A DNA stretch of 64,000 nucleotides from Noviluteimonas lactosilytica (GTDB taxonomy: Bacteria > Pseudomonadota > Gammaproteobacteria > Xanthomonadales > Xanthomonadaceae): the NCBI RefSeq assembly GCF_020866925.1, contig NZ_JAJGAK010000001.1, positions 744,001 to 808,000 on the forward strand. Reading direction: 5' to 3'. How positions within the stretch are numbered: the first letter of the stretch is position 1; every line of letters starts with the position of its first letter. The notes under the pieces were generated by a model. It saw only the letters and a program-made list of their open reading frames with translations. It had not been told where the DNA came from and did no database searches. Positions 11,210 through 24,384 of the stretch are shown here, in pieces. The translations under genes and the position numbers were made by a program.

Positions 11210-11905
11210 TCAATCCACCATCCCTGGCAACAGCGGCACGAAGACGACGGGCGCGAGCTGCGCCTCGTCGATCGCGCCGGATTCGTCCTTGCGCAAGCGG
11301 ATCAGCGTCTGTCCGCCGCTCGCACCGACCGGGCACACCAGCGTGCCGCCCGGCGCGAGCTGCGCGGTGAGCGCATCGACGAGCGCGGGCGCGGCGGCGG
11401 TGACGATGATCGCGTCGAACGGCGCGAGCTCCGGCCAGCCGATGCGGCCGTCGTCGTGCTTGCTGCGAATGTGGAAGCCGAGCGTGCGGAAGCGTTTGCG
11501 CGCGATGCGCAGCAGCTCGCCGATACGCTCGACGGTGAAGACCTCCAGCCCCAGCGCCGCGAGGATCGCGGCCTGGTAGCCCGAGCCCGTGCCGATCTCG
11601 AGCACGCGCATCGTCGGCGCACCGGCGGGGCGCGCGGTCTCGAGCAGCGTCTCGGTCATCTTCGCCACGACCCACGGCTGCGAAATCGTCTGCCCGTGGC
11701 CGATCGGCAACGCGGTGTCTTCGTATGCGCGCGTGGCGAGCGCTTCGTCGACGAACAAATGGCGCGGCACCGCGCGGATCGCGTTGAGCACGCGCTCATC
11801 ATTGATGCCGTTCGCACGCAGGCGTTCGATCAGGCGATCGCGCACGCGCTGCGACGTCATGCCGACGCCGACCGCGCCCGAATGCAGGTGGATGCGCGCG
11901 GTCAT
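11210..11905 (-). CDS. pcm: Protein-L-isoaspartate O-methyltransferase
   Basis: A 231-aa SAM-dependent repair enzyme that methylates L-isoaspartyl residues in damaged proteins. It has the segment [17 protein letters not shown], which holds the conserved Ser/His region, and motif [26 protein letters not shown] forms the post-I region. It begins at an ATG overlapping the surE stop (ATGA), giving the classical surE-pcm pair. Confidence 0.97.
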   Translation of the reverse strand: MTARIHLHSGAVGVGMTSQRVRDRLIERLRANGINDERVLNAIRAVPRHLFVDEALATRAYEDTALPIGHGQTISQPWVVAKMTETLLETARPAGAPTMRVLEIGTGSGYQAAILAALGLEVFTVERIGELLRIARKRFRTLGFHIRSKHDDGRIGWPELAPFDAIIVTAAAPALVDALTAQLAPGGTLVCPVGASGGQTLIRLRKDESGAIDEAQLAPVVFVPLLPGMVD

Positions 11906-12714
11906 GCGCGGCCCTCCGCCGAGCCGCTCTTGTCGAGCGAGGTTTCGTCGAGCGACGCGGCGAGTCCACCGACCCAGCTCGCGACCTGGTCCAGCGCCTG
12001 GTAGCGCGTGAGGTCGACGTGGATCGGCGTGATCGAAATGTGGCCGGTGCGCAACGAGTGGAAATCGGTACCGGGACCAGCGTCCTGCTCGGGGCCGGCG
12101 GCGCCGATCCACCACCACGTGCGGCCGCGCGGATCCTGTTGCGGCAGGCACGGTTCGGCGCGATGGCGATTGCCCAGGCGCGTGACCTCGAAGCCCTTCA
12201 CGTCTTCCCACGCGAGGTCGGGCACGTTGACGTTGAGGATCGTGTCGGCCGGCAGCGGATCGACCGCGAGGCGCGCGATGATTTCCACCGCGGCGCGCGC
12301 GGCCGTTTCGTAATGCCGGCCATCGTGGTCGGCGGCCGCGAGCGACACGGCGACCGCGGGCAGGCCGAGGAAGCGGCCTTCCATCGCGGCGGCGACGGTG
12401 CCGGAATAGATCACGTCGTCGCCCATGTTCGCGGTGGTGTTGATGCCGGAGACGACGATGTCAGGCTCTTCCTCGAGCATGCCGGTGATGGCGACGTGCA
12501 CGCAGTCGGTCGGCGTTCCATACACACGGAACCTGCCGTCCTCCATGCGCAGCACGCGCACGGGCCCGTCGAGGGTGAGCGAATTGCTCGCGCCGCTGCG
12601 ATCGCGGTCGGGCGCGACCACGGTGACGGAATGTCCCGCGTCGCGCAGCCCCTGGGCGAGGATCCGGATGCCGGGGGCGTCGACACCGTCGTCGTTGCTG
12701 ACCAATACGCGCAA
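11902..12714 (-). CDS. surE: 5'/3'-nucleotidase SurE
   Basis: A 270-aa metal-dependent nucleotidase. The start is taken as TTG at 12714 because the family begins [10 protein letters not shown], exactly what follows, and AAGGA lies upstream; an in-frame ATG 22 codons earlier would give an odd extension. Metal ligands D8 and D9, the S in RSGASNS and N in [13 protein letters not shown] are present. In E. coli surE and pcm lie beside nlpD and rpoS. Here surE is divergent from an Smr-domain gene. Confidence 0.94.
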   Translation of the reverse strand: MRVLVSNDDGVDAPGIRILAQGLRDAGHSVTVVAPDRDRSGASNSLTLDGPVRVLRMEDGRFRVYGTPTDCVHVAITGMLEEEPDIVVSGINTTANMGDDVIYSGTVAAAMEGRFLGLPAVAVSLAAADHDGRHYETAARAAVEIIARLAVDPLPADTILNVNVPDLAWEDVKGFEVTRLGNRHRAEPCLPQQDPRGRTWWWIGAAGPEQDAGPGTDFHSLRTGHISITPIHVDLTRYQALDQVASWVGGLAASLDETSLDKSGSAEGRA

Positions 12715-12773
12715 AGCTGTTGTCCTTCCGGCGACGAGGGCATCATAGCCGAAGCTTCCCCAAGGCTTGTGGC

Positions 12774-13334
12774 ATGACACGCAAGTCGCACCAGTCCCCG
12801 CCGCCGGACGCGCCAGAAGACGACGCCGCGCTGTTCCGCGACGCGATCGGCCCCGTGCGCGAACTGCCGGCGAGCGAGCTGCCGCCCGCGAAGCCGCGCC
12901 CGAAGGCCGCGCCGCGCATGGCGCAGCGCGACGAAGCCGAAGCGATGTCGGAATTCCGCCGCGCCGTCACCGCCGACGCACTCGAGGCCGGCGATGCCCT
13001 CGCCTACCGCCGCGACACCGTGCCGCCGCGCACGCTGCAGCGCCTGCGCCGCGGGGAGTTCAGCGCACAGGAGGAACTCGACCTGCACTGGAGCGACGCC
13101 CGCCAGGCCGAAGCGATGCTCCGCGAATTCCTGAACCACGCGCGCCAGCACGGCATCGGCTGCGTGCGCATCATCCACGGCAAGGGGTTGAACGGCGACA
13201 GCAAGCACCCGGTGCTGAAGAACCTGGTCGACCGGATGCTGCGCCATCGCGCCGATGTCCTCGCGTTCGCGAGTGCGCCGGCGAACCAGGGCGGCACCGG
13301 CGCGGTGCTCGTGTTGCTGGCAGCGAAGCGCTAG
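12774..13334 (+). CDS. Smr-domain protein (putative nuclease)
   Basis: A 186-aa protein. The N-terminal half is charged and proline-rich. The C-terminal half is an Smr domain: [20 protein letters not shown], then [11 protein letters not shown] and the [12 protein letters not shown] end. The domain is linked to DNA nicking or, in other families, ribosome rescue. In the usual LDLHG motif the G is changed to W. The gene is on the plus strand between truD and surE, interrupting an otherwise minus-strand block. Confidence 0.9.
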   Translation: MTRKSHQSPPPDAPEDDAALFRDAIGPVRELPASELPPAKPRPKAAPRMAQRDEAEAMSEFRRAVTADALEAGDALAYRRDTVPPRTLQRLRRGEFSAQEELDLHWSDARQAEAMLREFLNHARQHGIGCVRIIHGKGLNGDSKHPVLKNLVDRMLRHRADVLAFASAPANQGGTGAVLVLLAAKR

Positions 13335-13346
13335 GCCTCGTTCGCC

Positions 13347-14375
13347 TCAGACCTCGCCGATCTGTTCCAGCACCGTCGTCGCGTAACTGCCCGGCGGCAA
13401 TTCGAACGACAGCTGCAGCACGTCGTGCGCGGGCCACTCCCACGTCATCTGCGTCGGCCGCAAACGCAGCGCGCGCCGCTCCTGCTTCAGGCGTGCGTCC
13501 TCGAGCCCCGCGCGCACCGCGAGCGATTCCTCGTCGGCCATCGCCGCCAGTTCGAGTTCGCGCGCGGCGCCCGTCGTGCGCAGTTCGCCTTCGCCCCACA
13601 GCGGACCGGTCGGATGGATGTCGAACGCCGCGAGCCTCGCCGCGAGCGCATCGTCGAACGGCTCGGGCCCGAACACGCTGCGCGAACCGTCGAGCATCCA
13701 CACTTCGCCGTCGAGCGCGCGATCCCATTTGTCGTCCGCGACGCGTTGCGCCAGCACGCGGTTGAACAACACCGATCGCGCGGCGGACAACAACAGCGTG
13801 CGCTCCTCGCGCTTCACGCGCCGACCGCGGAACATCGCGATCGCCTGCGCCACGTTGTCGCCGTGGCGGCCGAAGCGTTGTTCGCCGAAGAAGTTCGGCA
13901 CGCCGCGCGCCTGGATCGCGCGCAGGCGTCCTTCGATCGCGGCGTGTTCACCCTCGACGTCGCGCAGCACGAGCACGAAGCGATTTCCCGCCAACGCGCC
14001 GCGCGGCAACTTACGCGCGTGCCACGTCGAGGCGAGCACGCGCATGTCGTCGGATTCGAGCGCCGCGAGATCGGGCGCGATCTTCTTCGGCAGGTGCACG
14101 GTGAAGCGCTGCGTCGTCACCGCGTGCCGATCCTTCAGGCCCGCGTAGCTCACGCCCATCTCGGGAATGCCGGCCCACTGCGCGAGGCGCCGGGCGGCGA
14201 ACGCGGTGTTCATGCCGCGCTTCTCGATGGTGAGCAGCAGGTGTTCGCCCTGCCCGCTCGCTTCGAAGGCGTCGAGTTCGTCGACGCGGAAGTCTTCCGG
14301 CGTCGCGCGCATCCGCGCACGCAGCACCGGGCCGCCGAAGGCGTTGGGCGTCGCGGCGTTGTCGAGCGCGCTCAC
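13347..14375 (-). CDS. truD: tRNA pseudouridine(13) synthase TruD
   Basis: A 342-aa enzyme that makes pseudouridine-13 in tRNA-Glu. Key motifs are [11 protein letters not shown] with the catalytic Asp, and [14 protein letters not shown]. The start is the GTG at 14375 that overlaps the ispF stop codon (GTGA). Upstream in-frame sequence is only the antisense of ispF/ispD in another frame. The gene is the last of the ftsB-ispD-ispF-truD run. Confidence 0.96.
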   Translation of the reverse strand: MSALDNAATPNAFGGPVLRARMRATPEDFRVDELDAFEASGQGEHLLLTIEKRGMNTAFAARRLAQWAGIPEMGVSYAGLKDRHAVTTQRFTVHLPKKIAPDLAALESDDMRVLASTWHARKLPRGALAGNRFVLVLRDVEGEHAAIEGRLRAIQARGVPNFFGEQRFGRHGDNVAQAIAMFRGRRVKREERTLLLSAARSVLFNRVLAQRVADDKWDRALDGEVWMLDGSRSVFGPEPFDDALAARLAAFDIHPTGPLWGEGELRTTGAARELELAAMADEESLAVRAGLEDARLKQERRALRLRPTQMTWEWPAHDVLQLSFELPPGSYATTVLEQIGEV

Positions 14376-14851
14376 TCGCGCACGAGCAGGCACACGGCCT
14401 GCGCGGCGATGCCTTCTTCGCGACCGGTGAAGCCGAGCTTTTCGGTCGTCGTCGCCTTGATCGAGATCGCGTCGACCGCGACACCGAGGTCGGCCGCGAT
14501 CAGGCCGCGCATCGCGTTGGCGTGCGGACCGATGCGCGGGCGTTCGCACAGCACGGTGATGTCGGCATTGCCGATCGACCACCGATGTTCGGCGAGCAAC
14601 TGGCGGCAGTGGCGCAGGAACAGGCGGCTGTCGGCGTCCTTCCAGCGCGGATCGCTCGGCGGGAAGTGCTTGCCGATATCGCCCAGCGCCATCGCGCCCA
14701 GCAACGCGTCGCACAGCGCGTGCAGGATCACGTCGCCGTCGGAATGCGCGATCACGCCGCGGTCGTGCGTCACGCGCACGCCGCCGAGCATCACGTGGTC
14801 GCCGGGCCCGAACGCATGCACGTCGAAGCCCTGGCCGATGCGGCAATTCAT
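14372..14851 (-). CDS. ispF: 2-C-methyl-D-erythritol 2,4-cyclodiphosphate synthase
   Basis: A 159-aa enzyme of the MEP isoprenoid pathway. It starts [14 protein letters not shown], with the zinc ligands of the DVH motif. [18 protein letters not shown] and the C-terminal [13 protein letters not shown] are typical. It overlaps ispD (ATGA) and truD (GTGA), so the three are translationally coupled. Confidence 0.98.
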   Translation of the reverse strand: MNCRIGQGFDVHAFGPGDHVMLGGVRVTHDRGVIAHSDGDVILHALCDALLGAMALGDIGKHFPPSDPRWKDADSRLFLRHCRQLLAEHRWSIGNADITVLCERPRIGPHANAMRGLIAADLGVAVDAISIKATTTEKLGFTGREEGIAAQAVCLLVRE

Positions 14852-15561
14852 GTGTTCGACTCCGGCATGTTGCGTTCGCGCGTGAAGCGCAGCAGGAATT
14901 CGGCGAGCGGAAGGTCCGCGGGCGTGGTGACCTTGAGGTTGTCGTCGCTGCCTTCGACCAGCAGCGGACGATGGCCCTGGCGTTCCATCGCCATCGATTC
15001 GTCGGTGACCGCGATGCCTGCATCGCGCGCGGCTTCGAGCGCGCGCGTGAGTTGCAGGCGGCGGAACAGTTGCGGCGTGAGCGCGCGCCACAGGCGTTCG
15101 CGCGGTTCGGTCGCATCGATGCCACCGTCGCCGCCGGCGCGCTTCAACGTATCGCGCACGGGTGTGGCGAGGATCGCGCCGACCGGATCGCCTCGACCGA
15201 GGTCGAGCAGGCGTTCGAGATCCGACGCGCGCAGGTGCGGGCGCGCGGCGTCGTGCACGAGGACGAAGTCGTCGGGTCGCACGTCGTCGGGCAATGCAGA
15301 CAAACCCGCGAGCACCGAGTCCGCGCGTTCCGCGCCGCCGATGCATGTGCGCACCGGCTTGCCGTCGATCTGCGTCCAGCCCGGCCATGAGGCGTCGTCT
15401 TCCGACAACACCACCATCGCGCCTTGCACCGATGGATGCGCGAGCACCGCGCGCAGCGAGTACGCGATCAGCGGCACGCCGGCGATGTCGAGATACTGCT
15501 TGGGAATTTCGCCGCCGTAGCGCGAACCGCGCCCGGCCGCGGGCACGATGGCCCAGATCAC
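14848..15561 (-). CDS. ispD: 2-C-methyl-D-erythritol 4-phosphate cytidylyltransferase
   Basis: A 237-aa enzyme that activates MEP with CTP. The nucleotide-binding loop [19 protein letters not shown] and the signature VLVHDAARP are both present, as is [20 protein letters not shown]. The start is the GTG at 15561 that overlaps the ftsB stop (GTGA), giving the usual family N-terminus. Confidence 0.97.
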   Translation of the reverse strand: MIWAIVPAAGRGSRYGGEIPKQYLDIAGVPLIAYSLRAVLAHPSVQGAMVVLSEDDASWPGWTQIDGKPVRTCIGGAERADSVLAGLSALPDDVRPDDFVLVHDAARPHLRASDLERLLDLGRGDPVGAILATPVRDTLKRAGGDGGIDATEPRERLWRALTPQLFRRLQLTRALEAARDAGIAVTDESMAMERQGHRPLLVEGSDDNLKVTTPADLPLAEFLLRFTRERNMPESNT

Positions 15562-15905
15562 GGCGCGGTCTCCGCGGTGGCGGGCTCGGCGCTGGTCGAA
15601 CCGGATGCCGGTTCGACCACGCGATAGAACGTTTCGCCCGGCTTGATCATGCCGAGCTCGCTGCGCGCGCGTTCTTCGACCGCCGCTTCGCCCGACTTGA
15701 GGTCTTCCACTTCCGCGGCGACCTCGTCGTTGCGCTGGCGAAGGCCGCCGTTGTCGCGCGCCTGGCGTTCCACCTGCGACGACAGCTCCTGCACTTCGCC
15801 CGCGCCGCCGTGGCCGAACCACAGCCGCCACTGCAGGAACGCGAGCAACGCCGCGAGCACCAGCAGCAGCACCACCATCACACGCGAAGGGCGAATCGCG
15901 CGCAT
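15558..15905 (-). CDS. ftsB: Cell-division protein FtsB
   Basis: A 115-aa bitopic membrane protein of the divisome FtsQLB complex. One transmembrane helix covers about residues 9-27 ([21 protein letters not shown]), followed by a coiled coil (about 36-80, [15 protein letters not shown] and [12 protein letters not shown]) and the conserved [20 protein letters not shown]. It lies 7 bp after eno, the standard order, and its stop overlaps ispD. Confidence 0.96.
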   Translation of the reverse strand: MRAIRPSRVMVVLLLVLAALLAFLQWRLWFGHGGAGEVQELSSQVERQARDNGGLRQRNDEVAAEVEDLKSGEAAVEERARSELGMIKPGETFYRVVEPASGSTSAEPATAETAP

Positions 15906-15912
15906 CGCGGCG

Positions 15913-19819
<3,907 letters not shown>

Positions 19820-20140
19820 TCAGGGGACCGGCGTCGCGGCGACCGCTTCGCCCTGCGTGCCTGTCGCCGCCTGCGTTTGCGCGGGTTGCGGGGCGGCCTG
19901 CGCCTTCGCCCGCGCGGCGGCCTGCGCTTGTGCGGCGGCCTTCACCAGGTCGGCGATGTTCGCCCCCAGCCGCATGCCTTCCTGGACGCCGGGCCTGGGG
20001 GCCGGCTTCGCGGCGACCGTGGTCGACGGCCTGGCCGCGGGCGCGGGATTCGGCGTGGCCTTCGGCGCGGCGGTCTGCGCATGCGCCGCAGGCAACGCGA
20101 GCGCGCCGGCCAGCGCGAGCAACAACAGTGGAGTGCGCAT
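19820..20140 (-). CDS. Ala/Pro/Gln-rich secreted protein, unknown
   Basis: A 106-aa low-complexity protein. Residues 1-21 (MRTPLLLLALAGALALPAAH) are a clear signal peptide. The rest is rich in Ala, Pro, Thr and Gln with an alanine-rich central helix (ADLVKAAAQAQAAARAKAQA). No family is recognised. The ATG at 20140 is chosen because it starts the signal peptide; a longer frame begins at 20209. It is divergent from parE. Low complexity in such GC-rich DNA means it might not be a real gene. Confidence 0.5.
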   Translation of the reverse strand: MRTPLLLLALAGALALPAAHAQTAAPKATPNPAPAARPSTTVAAKPAPRPGVQEGMRLGANIADLVKAAAQAQAAARAKAQAAPQPAQTQAATGTQGEAVAATPVP

Positions 20141-20273
20141 CCTTCGTCCTCCTCGCTTTCGCGATGACGAGCAACCTACGCGCGGCCGCTTGGTCGGGGC
20201 GTGAATCACCGGTCGTTCACGCTATCCTTCGGGAAGCACGCATCCCCCGCCGCATTTCGCAGACGCCGCACGA

Positions 20274-22172
20274 ATGAACTCCCGCTACAACGCCGCCGAC
20301 ATCGAAGTCCTCTCCGGCCTCGATCCGGTCAAGCGCCGCCCCGGCATGTACACCGACACGGCGCGGCCGAACCACCTCGCCCAGGAAGTCATCGACAACG
20401 CGGTGGACGAAGCGCTCGCCGGCCATGCCGACGCGATCGAAGTCGTGCTGCACGCCGACGGCAGCTGCGAAGTGGCCGACAACGGCCGCGGCATGCCGGT
20501 CGACATCCACCCGGAAGAGAAGATCCCGGGCATCGAGCTGATCCTCACGCGCCTCCACGCGGGCGGCAAGTTCAGCAACAAGAACTACACCTTCTCCGGC
20601 GGCCTGCACGGCGTGGGCGTGAGCGTGGTGAACGCGCTCTCGAAGAAGGTCGACGTCTTCATCAAGCGCGAAGGCAACGAGTACCACATGGCCTTCGCCG
20701 ACGGCGACCGCGCCTCGAAGCTGGAAGTCGTCGGCACCGTCGGCAAGAAGAACACCGGCACGCGCCTGCGCTTCTGGCCCGACGCGAAGTACTTCGACAC
20801 CAACAAGTTCAACCTGCGTTCGCTCAAGCACCTGCTGCGCGCGAAGGCGGTGCTGTGCCCCGGCCTGTCGGTGTCGCTGTTCGACGAAGCCAGCGGCGAA
20901 CGCGCGCAATGGCATTACGAGGACGGCCTGCGCGACTACCTGCGCGGCGAACTCGCGACCGAAGGCCAGCGCGAGATCCTGCCGCCGGAGTTGTTCGTCG
21001 GTTCGTTGAAGAAGGACACCGAGATCGTCGACTGGGCCGTCGCGTGGGTGCCCGAAGGCGAGCTCGTGCAGGAAAGCTACGTCAACCTGATTCCCACCGC
21101 GCAGCACGGCACGCACGTCAACGGCCTGCGCACCGGTTTCACCGATGCGTTGCGCGAGTTCTGCGACTTCCGCTCGCTGCTGCCGCGCGGCGTGAAGCTC
21201 GCGCCGGAAGACGTGTGGGACCGCGTCGCCTTCGTGCTGTCGCTGAAGATGACCGACCCGCAGTTCAGCGGCCAGACCAAGGAACGCCTCTCCTCGCGCC
21301 AGGCCGCCGGTTTCGTCGAAGGCGCCGCGCACGACGCGTTCTCGCTGTGGCTCAACCAGCACGTCGAGATGGGCACGCGCATCGCGCAACTCGCGATCGA
21401 GCGCGCGAGCGCGCGCCTGAAGACCGAGAAGCAGATCGTCCGCAAGAAGGTCACGCAGGGCCCCGCGTTGCCCGGCAAGCTCGCCGACTGCATCTCGCAG
21501 GACCTGTCGCGCACCGAACTGTTCCTCGTCGAAGGCGATTCGGCGGGCGGCAGCGCGCGCCAGGCGCGCGACAAGGATTTCCAGGCGATCCTCCCGCTGC
21601 GCGGCAAGATCCTCAATACGTGGGAAGTCGCGTCGGGCAGCGTGCTCGGCTCGACCGAAGTGCACGACCTCGCCGTCGCGATCGGTTGCGACCCGGGCAA
21701 GGACGACATCGGCGGGTTGCGCTACGGCAAGGTGGTGATCCTCGCCGACGCCGACTCCGACGGCCTGCACATCGCCACGCTGCTCACGGCGTTGTTCCTC
21801 AAGCACTTCCCCGCCCTCGTCGCCGCCGGCCACGTGTTCGTCGCGATGCCGCCGCTGTTCCGCGTCGACGTGGGCAAGCAGGTGTTCTACGCACTCGACG
21901 AAGAAGAGAAGCGCCTGCTGCTGGAACGCATCGAGCGCGAAAAGATGAAGGGCGCCGTCCACGTCACCCGCTTCAAGGGCCTGGGCGAAATGAACCCGCA
22001 GCAGTTGCGCGAGTCGACCATCCACCCCGACACGCGCCGCCTGGTCCAGCTCACGGTCGACGACGACGGCGAGACCCGCTCGCTGATGGACATGCTGCTG
22101 GCGAAGAAGCGCGCCGGCGACCGCAAGACCTGGCTCGAATCGAAGGGCGACCTCGCTACCCTCGAGGTCTGA
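20274..22172 (+). CDS. parE: DNA topoisomerase IV subunit B
   Basis: A 632-aa GHKL-type ATPase subunit that with ParC unlinks replicated chromosomes. The N-terminus reads IEVLSGLDPVKRRPGMYTDT, a typical ParE start. The ATP site shows EVIDNAVDEALAGHAD and DNGRGMPVDIHP. The Toprim segment has the EGDSAGGSARQARD and DADSDGLHI motifs. ParC is not in this window. It is a target of fluoroquinolones and coumarins. Confidence 0.97.
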   Translation: MNSRYNAADIEVLSGLDPVKRRPGMYTDTARPNHLAQEVIDNAVDEALAGHADAIEVVLHADGSCEVADNGRGMPVDIHPEEKIPGIELILTRLHAGGKFSNKNYTFSGGLHGVGVSVVNALSKKVDVFIKREGNEYHMAFADGDRASKLEVVGTVGKKNTGTRLRFWPDAKYFDTNKFNLRSLKHLLRAKAVLCPGLSVSLFDEASGERAQWHYEDGLRDYLRGELATEGQREILPPELFVGSLKKDTEIVDWAVAWVPEGELVQESYVNLIPTAQHGTHVNGLRTGFTDALREFCDFRSLLPRGVKLAPEDVWDRVAFVLSLKMTDPQFSGQTKERLSSRQAAGFVEGAAHDAFSLWLNQHVEMGTRIAQLAIERASARLKTEKQIVRKKVTQGPALPGKLADCISQDLSRTELFLVEGDSAGGSARQARDKDFQAILPLRGKILNTWEVASGSVLGSTEVHDLAVAIGCDPGKDDIGGLRYGKVVILADADSDGLHIATLLTALFLKHFPALVAAGHVFVAMPPLFRVDVGKQVFYALDEEEKRLLLERIEREKMKGAVHVTRFKGLGEMNPQQLRESTIHPDTRRLVQLTVDDDGETRSLMDMLLAKKRAGDRKTWLESKGDLATLEV

Positions 22173-22310
22173 CCGCTACCGAAAGCGCACGACGTCCCGG
22201 GAATGGGCGCGATTCATCATTCTTCGCGACCCCGCGCCACTTGGAGCGGCTGTACGGCTTCGCTACCCTGCCCGTGCCTCGGGGAGAGGCGAACCATCAG
22301 GACGACCTCA

Positions 22311-24302
22311 ATGCACCGCAAGTCTTTCGCGCGCCTGTCGCTGGCGCTCGCGTTCGCCGTTGCCGCGCCCGTGGCCATGGCCCAACAGATTCCCGTCACC
22401 GATTTCGCGAAGTACGCGGACCTCGACGAGGTCGCGCTCTCGCCGACCGGCGAGTACATCGCCCTCGCGGTGCCTTCGGTCGACGGCAAGGAAACCAACC
22501 TGCAGATCGTGAAGCTGGCCGACGGCAGCACGGTCAAGACCCTGCGCTTCGGCCAGGAATCGCACGTCATGGGCGTGACCTGGACGGACGACGACCAGAT
22601 CACCGTCGCGCGCGCCAAGCGTTACCCGGGCGAAGAGTTCCTGCGCAACACCGGGCAGCTGATGGCCACCAACCTCACCGGCGACAAGCAGCGCACGCTG
22701 TTCGCCTACGTGCTGGACGACGGCACCAAGCGCGGTCGCAACAAGGACCTCGGCTCGGCCTACCTCGAGAAGGTCCTCGACAAGGAACCGGGCAAGGTCC
22801 TCGTCAACTTCTACTGCTGGGAAATGGATTGCGGCGAAGACGGCGACACGGTCGTCTTCAAGGTCGACACGCGCACCGGCACGCGCCAGGAAGTCGAGCG
22901 CATCAAGGACGGCGACGTCTCCAGCTCGCTCGTGTTCGACACCGACGGAATCGCGCGCATCGCGTACTCGGAGGAATCGGACGGCACGCCGAAGCTGTCG
23001 TACCGCGCGACCGCGACCTCCGCGTGGGCGCCGCTGCCGAAGTCGATCGCCGGTTACCACCTCGTCGGCGGCGTCTTCGCCGAGGACAACAACACCCTGT
23101 ACGCGCGCGTTTCCGACGAAGGCGAAGCGACGCAGCTGTACAAGATCGACGTCGCCGCGGGCACACGCACCAAGATGGTCAACCGCGAGGGCGTCAACGT
23201 CGGCACGATCATGACCGCCACGCGCAAGGAAGTGCCCTTCGGCGTGACGTACACCTCGCCGTCGCCGGCGGTGCAGTATTTCGACAACAACAGCGAGTGG
23301 GCCAAGCTCCACAATGCCTTGCTGCAGCGCTTCAAGGGCAAGATGGTCTATTTCCTGGACTTCACGCGCGACGATTCCAAGGTACTGTTCTGGACCTCGG
23401 GCGATCGCGACATGGGCAACTACTACGTGCTCGATCGCGCCAACGGCAACAAGATCACGCAGGTCGGCGCGCGTGCGCCGTGGTTCGAAGGCAAGGCGCT
23501 CGCGGCGATGAAGCCGATCGAGTTCACCACGCGCGACGGCGTGAAGCTGTACGGCTACTACACCGCCCCGGTCGGCGGCGGCGCCGGCCCGAAGCCGCTC
23601 GTGGTCATGCCGCACGGCGGTCCGTTCGCCGTGTTCGACGCATGGGGCTTCGATCGCGACGTGCAGTTCCTCGCCAGCCGCGGCTATGGCGTGCTGCAGG
23701 TGAACTACCGCGGCTCCGGCGGCCGCGGACACAAGTTCATCCAGCAGGCCTACAAGGAATGGGGCGGGATGATCCAGAACGACATCACCGACGGCGTGAA
23801 GTACGCGATCGACCAGAAGCTCGCCGATCCGGACCGCATCTGCATGTACGGCGGTTCGTTCGGCGGCTACTCCGCGCTGATGCAGCCGATCCTCAACCCC
23901 GGCATGTACAAGTGCGCGATCGGCTACGTCGGCGTGTACGACCTGCCGCTGCTCAACAGCAGCAAGGAATCGGAAGACGAGTCGGTCGAACGCTTCTTCC
24001 TCCGTTCGCTCGGTACCGACGCGGCTTCGCTCGGCAAGCTCTCGCCGGCCAAGCGCGCGGGCGAAGTGAAGGTCCCGGTGATGCTCGTGCACGGCAAGGC
24101 CGACGGCAACGTGGGCATGAACCAGTTCCGCGCGATGGACGGCGCCCTGAAGGACGCCGGCAACCCGGCGGAAACCTTCCTCGGCGCGGGCGAAGGCCAC
24201 GGCTTCTCCAACCCAGAGAACATCGCGGAGCTGTACCGCCGCATGGAAGCCTTCCTCGACAAGCACATCGGGCCGAACGCGAAGGTCGCGACGTCGCCCT
24301 GA
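22311..24302 (+). CDS. Secreted S9-family (prolyl oligopeptidase-like) peptidase, copy A
   Basis: A 663-aa protein with a signal peptide (about 1-24, ending PVAMAQ), a beta-propeller-like N-terminal domain and a C-terminal alpha/beta hydrolase domain. The catalytic triad is visible as Ser516 in GGSFGGYSALM, Asp598 in HGKADGN and His630 in GEGHGF. The family cleaves dipeptides or short peptides, often after Pro or Ala. The periplasm is the likely location. A close paralogue follows at 24385; their last fifteen or so residues (LDKHIGPNAKVATSP) are identical. Confidence 0.93.
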   Translation: MHRKSFARLSLALAFAVAAPVAMAQQIPVTDFAKYADLDEVALSPTGEYIALAVPSVDGKETNLQIVKLADGSTVKTLRFGQESHVMGVTWTDDDQITVARAKRYPGEEFLRNTGQLMATNLTGDKQRTLFAYVLDDGTKRGRNKDLGSAYLEKVLDKEPGKVLVNFYCWEMDCGEDGDTVVFKVDTRTGTRQEVERIKDGDVSSSLVFDTDGIARIAYSEESDGTPKLSYRATATSAWAPLPKSIAGYHLVGGVFAEDNNTLYARVSDEGEATQLYKIDVAAGTRTKMVNREGVNVGTIMTATRKEVPFGVTYTSPSPAVQYFDNNSEWAKLHNALLQRFKGKMVYFLDFTRDDSKVLFWTSGDRDMGNYYVLDRANGNKITQVGARAPWFEGKALAAMKPIEFTTRDGVKLYGYYTAPVGGGAGPKPLVVMPHGGPFAVFDAWGFDRDVQFLASRGYGVLQVNYRGSGGRGHKFIQQAYKEWGGMIQNDITDGVKYAIDQKLADPDRICMYGGSFGGYSALMQPILNPGMYKCAIGYVGVYDLPLLNSSKESEDESVERFFLRSLGTDAASLGKLSPAKRAGEVKVPVMLVHGKADGNVGMNQFRAMDGALKDAGNPAETFLGAGEGHGFSNPENIAELYRRMEAFLDKHIGPNAKVATSP

Positions 24303-24334
24303 CCGGCAGCGTCACGCGCACGGTACGAAACGAC

Positions 24335-24360
24335 AAAGGGCGGCCGCATGGCCGCCCTTT
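24335..24360 (+). terminator. Hairpin terminator between the S9 peptidase genes
   Basis: An 11-bp stem AAAGGGCGGCC/GGCCGCCCTTT with a GCAT loop lies 33 bp past the first peptidase stop and 24 bp before the second start. The T-run is only three bases, so some read-through is likely. Confidence 0.7.
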
Positions 24361-24384
24361 GCATATCGACACAGGGAGAACTCG

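Noticed and set aside
13347-15125. A long TruD reading frame extending into ispF and ispD
   Set aside because: Only the part from GTG 14375 matches TruD; the rest is ispF/ispD sequence in another frame.
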